A DNA stretch of 29,204 nt from Streptococcus pseudopneumoniae ATCC BAA-960 = CCUG 49455 (GTDB lineage Bacteria; Bacillota; Bacilli; Lactobacillales; Streptococcaceae), in NCBI RefSeq assembly GCF_002087075.1, contig NZ_MWSM01000058.1:1-29204 (forward strand), in the 5' to 3' direction. The notes beneath the pieces are model-generated. The model worked only from the letters and a program-made list of their open reading frames with translations, was not told the origin of the DNA and searched no databases. Positions 1-8,618 of this stretch are shown in pieces. The translations under genes and the position numbers were made by a program. How positions within the stretch are numbered: position 1 is the first letter of the stretch; each line of letters starts with the position of its first letter.

Positions 1-1100
1 GTAAATTCAGCGTCAAAGGCACGGTCAGCGTTGGCGATTTCCTTTTTCAAACGTTCTTCAAAAATCTGATGCAGATTTCGGCTTTCATTCAAAACGGCAT
101 CATTTACAATCCCACCGATCGCATTTGCAAGACTGGACTGGAAGGTCCCAAAACCTATTGATTTTAGACGTTTTGCCATTGGCGAATAGGTATATTTGGT
201 GATTTTCTTACGAACATCAAGACCGTACCACTCATGGTAGATACTGACCACATCAAACATCTGCACCGCAACATCACTCTGACCGACAACCGAGATTTCA
301 AGGTTATCTTCTAGCATGTCGCACATACTTGTCCGAAAATACTGCTTACCATATGCAATCAAGCTAGCCTCATCTGTCACGTCTTGGTCATTGACCTCCA
401 CGACATCTTCATAGATTTGGCTGTAGTTCCCAAGTAAGGGGCTGTCAATCACCACCATATAATCATGGTCAACCGCATTTTCTCCCTCGCCCTTAACAGT
501 CGTTTTAAAGGTTATCCGAGTTTTTAAAGACTTCGTTGAGGTCTTGTGCTGGTAGCTGGACAAGTTTTTCTTGTACATAAAAAGCGATTCATTTTCAGAA
601 CCGCCATTTTTTAACAAGCGTAAGTTGTAACCGTTTCGCACCATATCTCCGCCCCACTGACCAAGGATAGAATGCTTGTCTTTGGCCAAGACCTCCATGG
701 CATTCTTGTCCTTGATATTGAGCGTATGCCTATCATCAATATCAGAGAAGAAAGAAAAAGGATTGGCTCTGGTAATACTACCAGCAAAAGCACTCAACAC
801 CCTTGTACCACTGACACGGTCAACCTCGATAGAGCTAACGATGTAATTATTTAACAAACTGATAACCTGATTGGCATAGACTTGAATATATCCTTGTTGC
901 TTTTCAACCTCAAAAATATAAAAATCTTGCTCACCATGAAGGTCATCAGCTGTCAAAAAGGTTTCCTCTTTCAGCAATTCCCACTTGGGATCCGATGTAG
1001 GAAAGCGAAAGGTCAGTTGATAGGTATTGTTCCCCAAATGGACAATTTCATCATTGTAGGACTCGTTTAAAGGCCTATTTCCCTCTGTAAGATAAATCAT
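1..1100 (-). CDS. Tail-tip protein (Tal / prophage tail endopeptidase), partial
   Basis: The reading frame opens at ATG 1100 behind a GGAGG box and stays open for 366 codons to the left edge of the window, so only the N-terminal part is present. It begins MIYLTEGNRPLNES and includes segments such as FYIFEVEKQQGYIQVYANQV and WGGDMVRNGYNLRLLKN, which fit the N-terminal hub domain of prophage tail / endopeptidase tail proteins (Siphovirus gp27-like hub, Prophage_tail family). In this family the domain forms a trimeric tail-tip hub below Dit, and the missing C-terminal part usually carries the peptidase or receptor-binding modules. The start overlaps the Dit stop as ATGA, so the two are translationally coupled. 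The position after tape measure and Dit supports the call. Confidence 0.85.
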   Translation of the reverse strand, partial: MIYLTEGNRPLNESYNDEIVHLGNNTYQLTFRFPTSDPKWELLKEETFLTADDLHGEQDFYIFEVEKQQGYIQVYANQVISLLNNYIVSSIEVDRVSGTRVLSAFAGSITRANPFSFFSDIDDRHTLNIKDKNAMEVLAKDKHSILGQWGGDMVRNGYNLRLLKNGGSENESLFMYKKNLSSYQHKTSTKSLKTRITFKTTVKGEGENAVDHDYMVVIDSPLLGNYSQIYEDVVEVNDQDVTDEASLIAYGKQYFRTSMCDMLEDNLEISVVGQSDVAVQMFDVVSIYHEWYGLDVRKKITKYTYSPMAKRLKSIGFGTFQSSLANAIGGIVNDAVLNESRNLHQIFEERLKKEIANADRAFDAEF

Positions 1101-1795
1101 AAAATATACCTCCAATTCGGCCGAACTGTGACCTTACGAACCGCACCAGTAAAGACCAGACCGTTATTGCCAACAGCCAATTCAAAGAAGCCTCCACGCT
1201 TTCGTAGCGTATTTTGAACCACACCATCTGCGTTGTAGATATTCTGTTTCTTATGTCTACAATCAATGGTCACTTTTCGTCTAATGGTCAAGTGCATAGT
1301 TGTCCTTCCGATAGTCAAAGAAATATCTCCGTCTCCCTCAATCTCAATCACAGGCTCGCTATAGACAGATCCTGGATTGTTGACATTACCGCTTGCGGTA
1401 AAAATAAGAGGAGCAAGATTTTTCTGATAGCGGAACGGTTGCATACTCAACTTAAGCTCTAGCTTCCAGGCATGCATACCTTGAGGTTTGTATTTTGCGC
1501 CGATGAAATCCGCATAAAAGACAGACCCCAACTGGTAGCTAAACTCCAGCACATTGTCCTTAGGCTGAAATTTCTCCACGATAGTCGAAACATCCAGTAA
1601 CTTAGGAATATAGAACGAAAAAGTCCGTTCATAACTCTCATAGCCCCCATCTAGCACCCGATAACTTCCATTGGCTCCGTAGAGGTTAGCATCTTCAGCC
1701 ACCCTAGGTTTAGCTGCCTCCACCTGACCAAAATCCGTCACCACGCAGTGAGGGATAGTTGATGTATTGAAACCATTGATAATCATGTAAAACAT
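1097..1795 (-). CDS. Distal tail protein (Dit)
   Basis: A 232-residue protein beginning MFYMIINGFNTSTIPHCVV. Length, start pattern (I-I-N-G-x-N) and position directly after the tape measure match the Dit / Sipho_tail family, which forms the hexameric ring joining the tail tube to the tail-tip hub. An N-terminal beta-rich belt domain is expected over roughly residues 1-130, with a C-terminal galectin-like domain after it. The C-terminal part contains NADGVVQNTLRKRGGFFELA, typical of this fold. The start overlaps the tape-measure stop (TAATG) with GGGAGGG upstream, and the stop overlaps the next start. It is a late structural gene of the leftward operon. Confidence 0.88.
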   Translation of the reverse strand: MFYMIINGFNTSTIPHCVVTDFGQVEAAKPRVAEDANLYGANGSYRVLDGGYESYERTFSFYIPKLLDVSTIVEKFQPKDNVLEFSYQLGSVFYADFIGAKYKPQGMHAWKLELKLSMQPFRYQKNLAPLIFTASGNVNNPGSVYSEPVIEIEGDGDISLTIGRTTMHLTIRRKVTIDCRHKKQNIYNADGVVQNTLRKRGGFFELAVGNNGLVFTGAVRKVTVRPNWRYIL

Positions 1796-4700
1796 TACAT
1801 TCCCTCCCTAGCATAAATCGCACCTTGACGTTGGTAGACGCTCATTGAAATTTTATCAGCGTCCAGGTAAGTATCTGACGGCTTTTCAAGGATAGCGGTA
1901 AGGATCTTCTCCATACTTGCTCTCAGAATCGCTATCTCAGACACGACTTTATCGCTGTCTTTACTATTTGTATCTCCTTTTGTTTGCACCACTATTTTAG
2001 CTTGTGCTTCTTCCATCTCACGAAGGAATTTAGCATCACTCGGAATGCCAACTCCTGCAGCATATTTAGGGACCCCCATCTCACGCATCAAGCGTTTGGT
2101 CTTATCCGCCCGCAAAACTTTAGCCCCTTTAGGAAGAGGAAGAAGAACATCCCTCCCCTCAGGAATGAAGCTCCTACCATCTGGAAGAGTAACCAATTCC
2201 TTGTAGGTACTATTGCGTTGGTCATTGACCATAGCAAGACCACCAGGGTGATAGTTGGTACCGTGGGCATGCCGACTAGCAAAAACATTGGTAAAGAAAT
2301 CACCAGTTACCCTAGTAATCCAAGACCTAATGCCTGCAAGCACGCCAGACGCATTATCTTGAGCGTTGATTGTAACCGTTTTGTCTTGAATGCTATTAAC
2401 GACGCTTTTGACCTCGCTGACAGTACTGGAAGTGCTATTTTTAGCAAGGATATCTACTGGATTATGTTGCTTAATCGCATTAATAGCCGCACTCGTCTCA
2501 TTTCTAACGCCTGCAGTCTGATCTTTCGCAAGTAAATCAATTGGTTTTTCCTGTTTCGGAGAGTTCACACTCGCTTTTGCACTAGCAACTGCTTCACTAG
2601 TATTGTCAATAGCATTTAATGACTTATTCTCTGGATTAGATAGATTCCAAGCCATGATTTTATCTATTGACAATTGCCCGTTGTTCAAAACATTTGTAGG
2701 ATCTAGTTTCAAATCTTTTGTGAATGGAGTAATCGCATTCCAAGTCGTTAGCGTGTCAGTCGAACGAGCAACAGCCTTTCTGAAATTCTCATCCGTAGCC
2801 AGCAACTCTTTCTGCTTAGGAGTCAAGGCATCATAGTTATAGAGCGCTTTGGAAGCTTCCTCAGCCTTATTCATCACATCTGTATTTTCCAAAAGCAGTT
2901 GCTTGACTTCAGCAGGCATACTGTTCCAGATTCTAAGATGGTTTTCACTATCAAAGATAGCTTGCAGTCCTGCTTGATTTTGGACAATCAACTGTTTTTC
3001 TTCCAGTGTCATAGTTGACCACTTACCAGACTCAACGAGAGCTTCAGCAATCGTTACCCGAACATTTGAGTTGATATTCGCATTTTTAACAATAAATTGC
3101 AATTGCTCCCAACCCTCAGCAGATTTAGTCGCTTCCCCAATCACTTCTTTTACGTTTGATTTAATGACAAAATTGTTGTTTTCATCAATGTTTCCGACGA
3201 GCAAAGACCAAGCATCATTCGCTTCTCTCGTTTCCTTGCTCATATCACTAGTATACTTAGCAAGAATGCTATGGGAATCACCCATTTTTTGAGAAGCTTC
3301 TGCTGCCTTTTGACCGATTACTTCATAAGACAAACCATATTCTTCCAGAACCTTTTTAGCTTCTTCCCAGTAGTTCCAGCTTTGTCCAGTTCGAGCTTTT
3401 ACCTTAGCGTCAAGGTTTTGCATAACCTGGTAATACTTAGTACCTAAGGCTTCCATGGTTTGCTGGTGGTTTGTTTCAAGTTCTTGAATTTTTTTATTGT
3501 AAGTTTCTTGATCGATACGTTTGGCATCTAAGAGTTGTTTCAATCCATCTTTTGAGGTTTTGTATAACTGATTTTCTTCATCCAGAGCCTTCTTCAAAAC
3601 ATCTCTTGTGTGCTTTAATTGCGTTTCATTTAAACTACCAATCTCTCCATTCAGAGCCTGAAGCGCAGCCTTTTGTTGTTCGCCAGATAATTCCATCATT
3701 TCGATTCTAGCTTTGATCATCTCTCTTTGGTTGTTTAAGACGATTTCTTTTTCTTCTTGAGAAAACTTGCTAGCGTCTCCATTATGACGTTTGTAGATTT
3801 CACTGACCTGATTAGCCATTGCATCGGTATTTGAAACAACTTGGTCATTTTTTACTTTCATTTTAGCGATTTCTTCATCGCTAAACCCCAACTTTTTAGC
3901 TAATTCTTCCATACGTTGATTAGCTTTTTCAGCACCTGCTGCTACCTCTTCATGAAGTTTTCGAAAAGCTTCAGAAACTTTTTCAGCATCGCCAGCGTGG
4001 GTTCCAAAGTTGGCTACTGCTGTACTGGTATCATCTACCTTACTTTGGAAATCTCTTAACTCTTTCCTTGCAGTATCACTCAACTGAGACCCAAATTCCT
4101 CCGCCTTAATGCGAGCCTCGTCTTTCTTATGTCCTAGATAGACCAATCCTCCAGCTAGTAAAGCAGCACCACCCACCAGCAAACCAATAGGATTTGTCAA
4201 AGCCCCAATAGCTCCAGACAAGAGACTAGAACTAGATGCAGCAGCGCCAGCTCCTTCCGCTAAAACAGTAGCTTCGCTTCCTACCTTAGCAAGACCGAGA
4301 CCACCTTGTAAAAGTCCTTTTAATTTACCAGCACGCTCTGTCAATTTAGCAAGACCGAGACCGTCCTTTAATAGTCCTTCTAATTTACCGGCATGTTTTA
4401 TCAAAATACTAAGAGCCGTCGCCCCATTGCCTAGAAAGTTCAAGAAAGGGTAGCCCAGAGCCAAAAAACCACCAATACCAACCGCCAAGCTCTGTACGGC
4501 TGGAGGAGCCTTACTTAGCCAGTCGATAAATTGGTTCACCTTATCAATCACAGGAGTTAGTAATGGTAATAATTTCTGACCAATGTTAATCTGTAAAACT
4601 TCTAAACTAGATTTAAAACGTTCCACACCATTTTTAGAAGACTTAGATAATTCATTTGCTAAATCCTTGGTATAAGTTGTCGCCCCCTTGGTTTCGTTAG

Positions 4701-5970
4701 CAAGATTACGCAACGCATCTCCACCTTGGTCAACCAAGATATTCATCGCTGTCTGAGCTTCTGTACCAAAGGCTGTAGCAATCAAGGCCGATTTCTGAGC
4801 ATCTGTCATCCCTTCCGTATTCTTTTTGATACGATCCAAAATATCAGGTAGCTTAATCGCGCCGCTACGAAATTCTTCTGCAGAAAAACCAAGCTTCTCC
4901 ATTGCATTTGCATTTTGCTCTGATGGTTTCAGTAGCCTTGTTAAAGCTCCACGCAGAGCCGTACCAGCCTTTTCACCAGCAATACCATTGTTGGACAAAA
5001 GACCAACAGCAGCGGCAGTCTCTTCCAAGTTCATACCAACGTTTTTAGCAACGGGACCAACATACTCCATTGCAGCCCCCATATCAGCAAAACCAGCAGC
5101 CGTTTTATTGGCGACAAAGGTTAAGCTATTGGTTACTCGCTCTGTATCCTGAGTAGATAGCCCAAATTGTTGCAAAATATTCGTAGTGGCGTTCATAACC
5201 GTATTGAAGTCCTCACCAGACGCCTTTGCAGCGTCTAGGATAGCAGGCATGGCTTCGATTGTCTGATTGGCATCAAAACCTTTCTTGATAATTTCTTGCA
5301 TCCCTTCATTGATAGATGCAGTAGAAATCCCATACTGCTTCGCCCAATTTTTTGAACTTTCACCCAGCTTTTGTGTGGTACTGTTCAGTTCATCCGCTAT
5401 TGGAATGGTATCAGCTAACAGAGATTTAGTTGTATTCATCTGGCTTTCAAAGTCAATAGCTTTCTTAGTAGAAAGCGTAAAACCAGCTAATAAAGCAGCA
5501 GACACAGGCTTCATTGCATCGCCCATAGCCCGCAATTTTTCTCCACCTTTTGCAAAATTTTCACTCAAGGTATCCATCTTACCAGACCAACTATTTTCAC
5601 GCCCCACATCTTGCAAAGCTTTTTCAACACCGCGTAGCTGACCTTCCATTACTGCCAACTTGGCATTCTCACGCTGAATATCAGCAGCAGCCTTGTCAAA
5701 TTTAGCTGTCCCCGGTTCAAGTTTATCAAAACTTTTCTTCATCTCATCCAAAACTTTACGTTGTGAATCAATGGCTTGTCCTAAAGTCTTGTATTTTGCT
5801 TGAAGTAAGCTAGCATTTTTTTCATTGCCTTTTAAAGTACTGTCCAAAGAACGGACATTATTTTGAAAGTACTTTACAGCGTTTTTTGCACCAGTTAGAG
5901 TAGGACTGAACTTTGACACGTCCAACCCTAGCTCGATATACATCTGACCTAACGGCGTACCGCTTGCCAT
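1795..5970 (-). CDS. Tail tape measure protein
   Basis: A 1391-residue protein, the longest in the window, with the profile of TP901-type tape measures. There is an N-terminal coiled-coil region (about 20-130, with FQNNVRSLDSTLKGNEKN), a conserved core (about 150-500, with AIDFESQMN, MPAILDAAKASGEDF, NNGIAGEKAGTALRGALTRL), hydrophobic segments around 500-640, and a long helical central region. It sets tail length and helps DNA ejection. A 20-residue tandem repeat (AGKLEGLLKDGLGLAKLTE, then AGKLKGLLQGGLGLAKVGS) lies in the hydrophobic part. ATG 5970 has AAGGAG upstream. The gene follows a moron and an intrinsic terminator, so its transcription needs read-through or another promoter. Confidence 0.96.
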   Translation of the reverse strand: MASGTPLGQMYIELGLDVSKFSPTLTGAKNAVKYFQNNVRSLDSTLKGNEKNASLLQAKYKTLGQAIDSQRKVLDEMKKSFDKLEPGTAKFDKAAADIQRENAKLAVMEGQLRGVEKALQDVGRENSWSGKMDTLSENFAKGGEKLRAMGDAMKPVSAALLAGFTLSTKKAIDFESQMNTTKSLLADTIPIADELNSTTQKLGESSKNWAKQYGISTASINEGMQEIIKKGFDANQTIEAMPAILDAAKASGEDFNTVMNATTNILQQFGLSTQDTERVTNSLTFVANKTAAGFADMGAAMEYVGPVAKNVGMNLEETAAAVGLLSNNGIAGEKAGTALRGALTRLLKPSEQNANAMEKLGFSAEEFRSGAIKLPDILDRIKKNTEGMTDAQKSALIATAFGTEAQTAMNILVDQGGDALRNLANETKGATTYTKDLANELSKSSKNGVERFKSSLEVLQINIGQKLLPLLTPVIDKVNQFIDWLSKAPPAVQSLAVGIGGFLALGYPFLNFLGNGATALSILIKHAGKLEGLLKDGLGLAKLTERAGKLKGLLQGGLGLAKVGSEATVLAEGAGAAASSSSLLSGAIGALTNPIGLLVGGAALLAGGLVYLGHKKDEARIKAEEFGSQLSDTARKELRDFQSKVDDTSTAVANFGTHAGDAEKVSEAFRKLHEEVAAGAEKANQRMEELAKKLGFSDEEIAKMKVKNDQVVSNTDAMANQVSEIYKRHNGDASKFSQEEKEIVLNNQREMIKARIEMMELSGEQQKAALQALNGEIGSLNETQLKHTRDVLKKALDEENQLYKTSKDGLKQLLDAKRIDQETYNKKIQELETNHQQTMEALGTKYYQVMQNLDAKVKARTGQSWNYWEEAKKVLEEYGLSYEVIGQKAAEASQKMGDSHSILAKYTSDMSKETREANDAWSLLVGNIDENNNFVIKSNVKEVIGEATKSAEGWEQLQFIVKNANINSNVRVTIAEALVESGKWSTMTLEEKQLIVQNQAGLQAIFDSENHLRIWNSMPAEVKQLLLENTDVMNKAEEASKALYNYDALTPKQKELLATDENFRKAVARSTDTLTTWNAITPFTKDLKLDPTNVLNNGQLSIDKIMAWNLSNPENKSLNAIDNTSEAVASAKASVNSPKQEKPIDLLAKDQTAGVRNETSAAINAIKQHNPVDILAKNSTSSTVSEVKSVVNSIQDKTVTINAQDNASGVLAGIRSWITRVTGDFFTNVFASRHAHGTNYHPGGLAMVNDQRNSTYKELVTLPDGRSFIPEGRDVLLPLPKGAKVLRADKTKRLMREMGVPKYAAGVGIPSDAKFLREMEEAQAKIVVQTKGDTNSKDSDKVVSEIAILRASMEKILTAILEKPSDTYLDADKISMSVYQRQGAIYAREGM
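4285..4404 (-). repeat. 60-bp tandem repeat inside tape measure gene
   Basis: The same 12-mer (AGCAAGACCGAG, plus strand) recurs at 4288 and 4348, and the surrounding 60-bp units encode two similar 20-residue blocks around AGKLEGLLKDGLGLAK and AGKLKGLLQGGLGLAK. This in-frame duplication would lengthen the tape measure by 20 residues. The copies have already diverged, so it is not recent. Confidence 0.8.
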
Positions 5971-6002
5971 CTTGTTCTCCTTCCTAACTCCTCAGAGCAA
6001 AG

Positions 6003-6024
6003 AAAAAAGCCCTTACGGACTTTT
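6003..6024 (-). terminator. Intrinsic terminator of the membrane-protein cassette
   Basis: On the minus strand AAAGTCC-GTAA-GGGCTTT forms a 7-bp stem (one G-U) with a 4-nt loop, followed by a T-run (6003-6008). It begins 3 nt after the stop codon of the small membrane protein and lies before the tape measure gene. Confidence 0.8.
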
Positions 6025-6026
6025 CA

Positions 6027-6257
6027 TCATTCTTTATAAAAATCATCCATTGCCATGTTCATAAAAGCCCAGATAAACATACCAAGAAATAGATAAGCAT
6101 AGAGTGGCAGGGAAGCAAAGATAAAGGGTGATAGCAAGAGCATACCAAAGATATCTACAAAATTTGTACAAATACAATACAAGCCAAAAGCAAGATAAAG
6201 GATAAAAATGGTAAACCAAAACCAATATCTTCTACATGCTTTTTCTTTTCGAGACAT
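6027..6257 (-). CDS. Small membrane protein (moron between gpGT and tape measure)
   Basis: A 76-residue protein from ATG 6257 (MSRKEKACRRYWFWF). I chose this over the GTG at 6266 because GGGAGG sits 8 nt upstream. A short basic N-terminus is followed by two strongly hydrophobic segments (about residues 12-32 and 38-66), so a two-pass membrane protein is likely; the C-terminus is acidic (MDDFYKE). I do not recognise a family. It interrupts the usual gpG-gpT-tape measure order and has its own TTTACA-17-TATAAT promoter and its own terminator, the structure of a moron. Superinfection exclusion or lysogenic conversion are possible roles by analogy only; the sequence does not show function. Confidence 0.7.
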   Translation of the reverse strand: MSRKEKACRRYWFWFTIFILYLAFGLYCICTNFVDIFGMLLLSPFIFASLPLYAYLFLGMFIWAFMNMAMDDFYKE

Positions 6258-6283
6258 TTCTTCCACCTCCCTTACATATCTCT

Positions 6284-6312
6284 ATTATATTCCTAAGCCT
6301 TTGATTTGTAAA
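6284..6312 (-). promoter_or_regulatory. Sigma-A-type promoter of the membrane-protein moron
   Basis: On the minus strand -35 TTTACA (6307-6312), a 17-bp spacer and -10 TATAAT (6284-6289), about 27 bp upstream of ATG 6257. It lies just after the gpGT stop codon, so the small gene can be expressed without the late promoter. Confidence 0.75.
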
Positions 6313-6320
6313 GTCTTGAC

Positions 6321-6799
6321 CTAGAGACTTTCTAAAAAATCTGCCAAGTCAAGCACTTCTTCTTGTTCACTCGTTTCCAGACTTCCCAAGACCCCCATCA
6401 AGTCCTCCCAACTCGTATCCATCACATCACGAATACTCATTCCATAAGGACCCTCTGTAACTTGCTTGACAAAACCATAAAAACGTTTGATCGCTTGCCC
6501 AGGTGCTAGCTCTTTTCCTTTGGGTCTACATCACCTACCAGATGAGCATAAATTGCTGTAAAAATAGAAATCACTTTCGCAAAATCTGTGTATTCTAGTA
6601 ATTGTTCTACTGTCACATCATCAAACAAACTAGCAATAAATCCCAACTGCTTATCAAGCTTCTCTACCTCAGATAAATCACTTGTCAAGGATTCGTTCAT
6701 GACCAAATAGTCACGATAATCACGAGTTGTGATTTCTTTGCTCTTTTTTAGGACATCTTCTCCCTTGTCATTTTTAATTGTAAATTGAACCTTAGCCAT
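6321..6799 (-). CDS. Tail assembly chaperone gpGT, -1 frameshift product
   Basis: The gpG frame (start 6799) can slip at C CCA AAG (minus strand, 6524-6518) into the -1 frame, which stays open to TAG at 6321-6323. The fused protein would have about 94 residues of gpG plus 65 from the T extension (GKELAPGQAIKRFYGFVKQV onward, ending in an acidic LADFLESL). This is the standard gpG/gpGT arrangement of long-tailed phages, where the rarer fusion recruits the major tail protein and tape measure during tail assembly. The T frame has no well-placed start of its own, which supports frameshifting. The heptamer obeys X XXY YYZ with X=C, Y=A and Z=G. Confidence 0.8.
6506..6799 (-). CDS. Tail assembly chaperone gpG
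   Basis: A 97-residue protein (MAKVQFTIKNDKGEDVLKKS) of the size and position of the gpG-like chaperone between the major tail protein and the tape measure. The C-terminal half is helical and acidic (LFDDVTVEQLLEYTDFAKV). It ends at TAG 6506-6508, 9 nt past the slippery heptamer used to make gpGT. It is preceded by AAAGGAAAG and by a terminator-like hairpin after the major tail gene, which may lower its level relative to the tail tube protein. Confidence 0.82.
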   Translation of the reverse strand: MAKVQFTIKNDKGEDVLKKSKEITTRDYRDYLVMNESLTSDLSEVEKLDKQLGFIASLFDDVTVEQLLEYTDFAKVISIFTAIYAHLVGDVDPKEKS

Positions 6800-6815
6800 A
6801 TACTTTCCTTTCTAA

Positions 6816-6841
6816 AAAAGTAAAAGAGAGCTTTCGCCCTC
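6816..6841 (-). terminator. Terminator/attenuator after the major tail protein
   Basis: On the minus strand GAGGGC-GAAA-GCTCTC forms a 6-bp stem (one G-U) closed by a GNRA tetraloop and followed by TTTTACTTTTTT. It starts just past the major tail protein stop and ends about 17 nt before gpG. Partial termination here would keep the tube protein more abundant than the downstream assembly proteins. Confidence 0.75.
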
Positions 6842-6844
6842 CTT

Positions 6845-7441
6845 CTACCCCGCAGCGGTTATGTTTAGTTGACCTTTCAATTTCTTCAACTTTTCAGCAT
6901 CTGAACCATAAACAATAGCACCATAACGCCCCTTAGTTGCAACGTCTGAACTAGCTGTCGCAGTGAAATTCACACTAGTAGTAGCTAACTCATTCGCCTT
7001 ATCCTTGAGCGTTTCAAAATCAATAGCATCCATAGAAAGCTGACCTTTATAAAAACCATAGTAAACAGGTTCCCCATCAGCAGTATTACTTTCAATGAGA
7101 ATGGAAACATTCTTGGCAACTGTGTCTGCACCGAAGTAATAGATACCATCATCATCGCCATACCCCAAAGCATTCGTATATAAAGCTAATGGGACATCAA
7201 GCAAGCCCATCTCTACCTTAACATCACCGACTCCTCGATTGGAGACGTGATAAGCCACATTACTACCATAAGTCTTTACAGGGTCACTAGATAATCCAGT
7301 TACTCTAGCGGTCTGTGTAGCCCCTTCATTATCTTTACCTTCTAGCGTGAAGAGGTTCTGTCCAACCGTTGGAGTCTGTCCATCATGCACACGAATGGTG
7401 ACTGATTTAAGTCCGATAAGTGCAGTTCCTTTTACTGTCAT
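6845..7441 (-). CDS. Major tail (tube) protein
   Basis: A 198-residue protein from ATG 7441 (MTVKGTALIGLKSVTIRVHD), chosen over the upstream ATG 7471 because AAGGA lies about 8 nt upstream. It is beta-rich, with the phi13/TIGR01603-type tail tube signature (VEMGLLDVPLALYTNALGY; YGFYKGQLSMDAIDFETLKD). It polymerises around the tape measure to form the non-contractile tail tube. There is no C-terminal Ig-like extension. It follows the tail terminator and precedes a GNRA-capped terminator. Confidence 0.88.
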   Translation of the reverse strand: MTVKGTALIGLKSVTIRVHDGQTPTVGQNLFTLEGKDNEGATQTARVTGLSSDPVKTYGSNVAYHVSNRGVGDVKVEMGLLDVPLALYTNALGYGDDDGIYYFGADTVAKNVSILIESNTADGEPVYYGFYKGQLSMDAIDFETLKDKANELATTSVNFTATASSDVATKGRYGAIVYGSDAEKLKKLKGQLNITAAG

Positions 7442-7457
7442 TTCTTTTTCCTTCTTT

Positions 7458-7838
7458 CTAGTATTTCTCATATAGAGCGCTCATACCACGATAAGTCCGA
7501 ACGTCTACATAGCGCTTAATATCAGGAATCCATTGTTCCAAACCACCTTCAGTCTGATAAAATCCCTGTTCTTCCATTATTTTTTCAATTCTTCCTTGGA
7601 GTTCTTTACACTCCACTCGATTAGTAGACTCTACATTGATTTGATAGAGAAAAGTCTTAGCCAAACTAGTATTACTACCGTGAGCCGTCTGCATTGGAGG
7701 CCCTACAGGGATAATGACAATACTGGTCTCGCCATCTCCCAAGCTCTCAGGACGCTCAAAAGACTTGATACTAATACCAGATAAAGACTCATCCTCTTCC
7801 AAAGCATCGTAGAGTTCAGTTAATTTGTCTTTAATCAT
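7458..7838 (-). CDS. Tail terminator/completion protein (DUF806-like)
   Basis: A 126-residue protein (MIKDKLTELYDALEEDESLS) placed between the HK97 gp10-like protein and the major tail protein, the normal slot for the tail terminator that caps the tail and joins it to the head. Alternating helix and strand (SIVIIPVGPP; TFLYQINVEST) fits that fold. ATG 7838 overlaps the previous stop. Family naming is by position and style rather than a strong motif. Confidence 0.72.
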   Translation of the reverse strand: MIKDKLTELYDALEEDESLSGISIKSFERPESLGDGETSIVIIPVGPPMQTAHGSNTSLAKTFLYQINVESTNRVECKELQGRIEKIMEEQGFYQTEGGLEQWIPDIKRYVDVRTYRGMSALYEKY

Positions 7839-8236
7839 TACAAAAACTCCTGTTTTAACTTCATGCCGACTTTAGACTTAAAGACCGGCTTACTCGCTTC
7901 AAAAAAGCGGCGCATGACTCCGAAACCACGAGGATGCCCATTCTTTGCATATCCAAATTCATTTAAGTGAATAATAGTCCAACGAGGACTTTTAAAACCT
8001 AATTTAACCATTGGAACTCCGCTGGATGTACCAGTCACATTCCCATGAACGACCGCACCAACCGTCTTCCCAGTGTCAGCGTACACCGCCATAGCCCGTT
8101 TGAAAGTTGGCTCAAACTCCTCAACCGTCTCCTTCAAGGCTCTGTTGACCTTTCTACGAACTACCGGCTCTCCTAGTCGAGCCTCAATATTCCTCAAAAT
8201 ATCATCAAATCCTTTTAGATTAGCTCCACTAGACAT
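7838..8236 (-). CDS. HK97 gp10-like neck/tail completion protein
   Basis: A 132-residue protein from ATG 8236 (MSSGANLKGFDDILRNIE), chosen over ATG 8260 because GGAGGTGG precedes it. It has the HK97-gp10 pattern: an N-terminal helix with GFDDILRNIEARLG, then KRAMAVYADTGKTVGAVVHG and a motif ending HLNEFGYAKNGHPRGFG. The family acts at the head-tail neck. The start lies within the 3' end of the head-closure gene (8-bp overlap), indicating translational coupling. Confidence 0.82.
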   Translation of the reverse strand: MSSGANLKGFDDILRNIEARLGEPVVRRKVNRALKETVEEFEPTFKRAMAVYADTGKTVGAVVHGNVTGTSSGVPMVKLGFKSPRWTIIHLNEFGYAKNGHPRGFGVMRRFFEASKPVFKSKVGMKLKQEFL

Positions 8237-8618
8237 CACGACCACCTCCGATAAGGACAATCAAAAAATCCCGATTAGCAAAATCAGGACGGACATCAAT
8301 GATTTGCCATTTCTTACCAACTAGACGGATATCCCCCACTTCGACAAAATGCCGATTTTCAGGCTGATAATCTGTCAGAGGGTCACGAATCTTCAAAGTC
8401 ATCTTAGCTTTCATCGCTTTTCCAGTTGCAATCTCAACGTCTTTCATACTTGGAGAATAAGTTTGCCCCATCGTATAAAAAGCCTTCTCGTAACTCACAT
8501 CACGACCATCAACCCCTTTTTTTATTTTAGAGGTATAGAAAGTCAGGGGAGTTCTCAGGTCTCCATTTTGAGACTCAGGCTTTTTGTAACGATAGCTTGG
8601 TCCCTCACTCCTCTTCAT
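8229..8618 (-). CDS. Head closure / head-tail stopper protein
   Basis: A 129-residue beta-rich protein (MKRSEGPSYRYKKPESQNGD). Features such as LRTPLTFYTSK, ENRHFVEVGDIRLVGKKWQI and the C-terminal FLIVLIGGGRDV match the phage head-tail adaptor/stopper fold (SPP1 gp16-like). It closes the portal channel after packaging. It sits between the connector and gp10-like genes. The nearest SD-like AGGAAG is about 12 nt from ATG, so translation may depend on coupling to the overlapping upstream ORF. Confidence 0.78.
   Translation of the reverse strand: MKRSEGPSYRYKKPESQNGDLRTPLTFYTSKIKKGVDGRDVSYEKAFYTMGQTYSPSMKDVEIATGKAMKAKMTLKIRDPLTDYQPENRHFVEVGDIRLVGKKWQIIDVRPDFANRDFLIVLIGGGRDV

Noticed and set aside
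1984..2535. A 183-codon plus-strand ORF opposite the tape measure gene
   Set aside because: It lies wholly on the complement of a strongly supported gene, has no good ribosome binding site, and its product shows no domain pattern.
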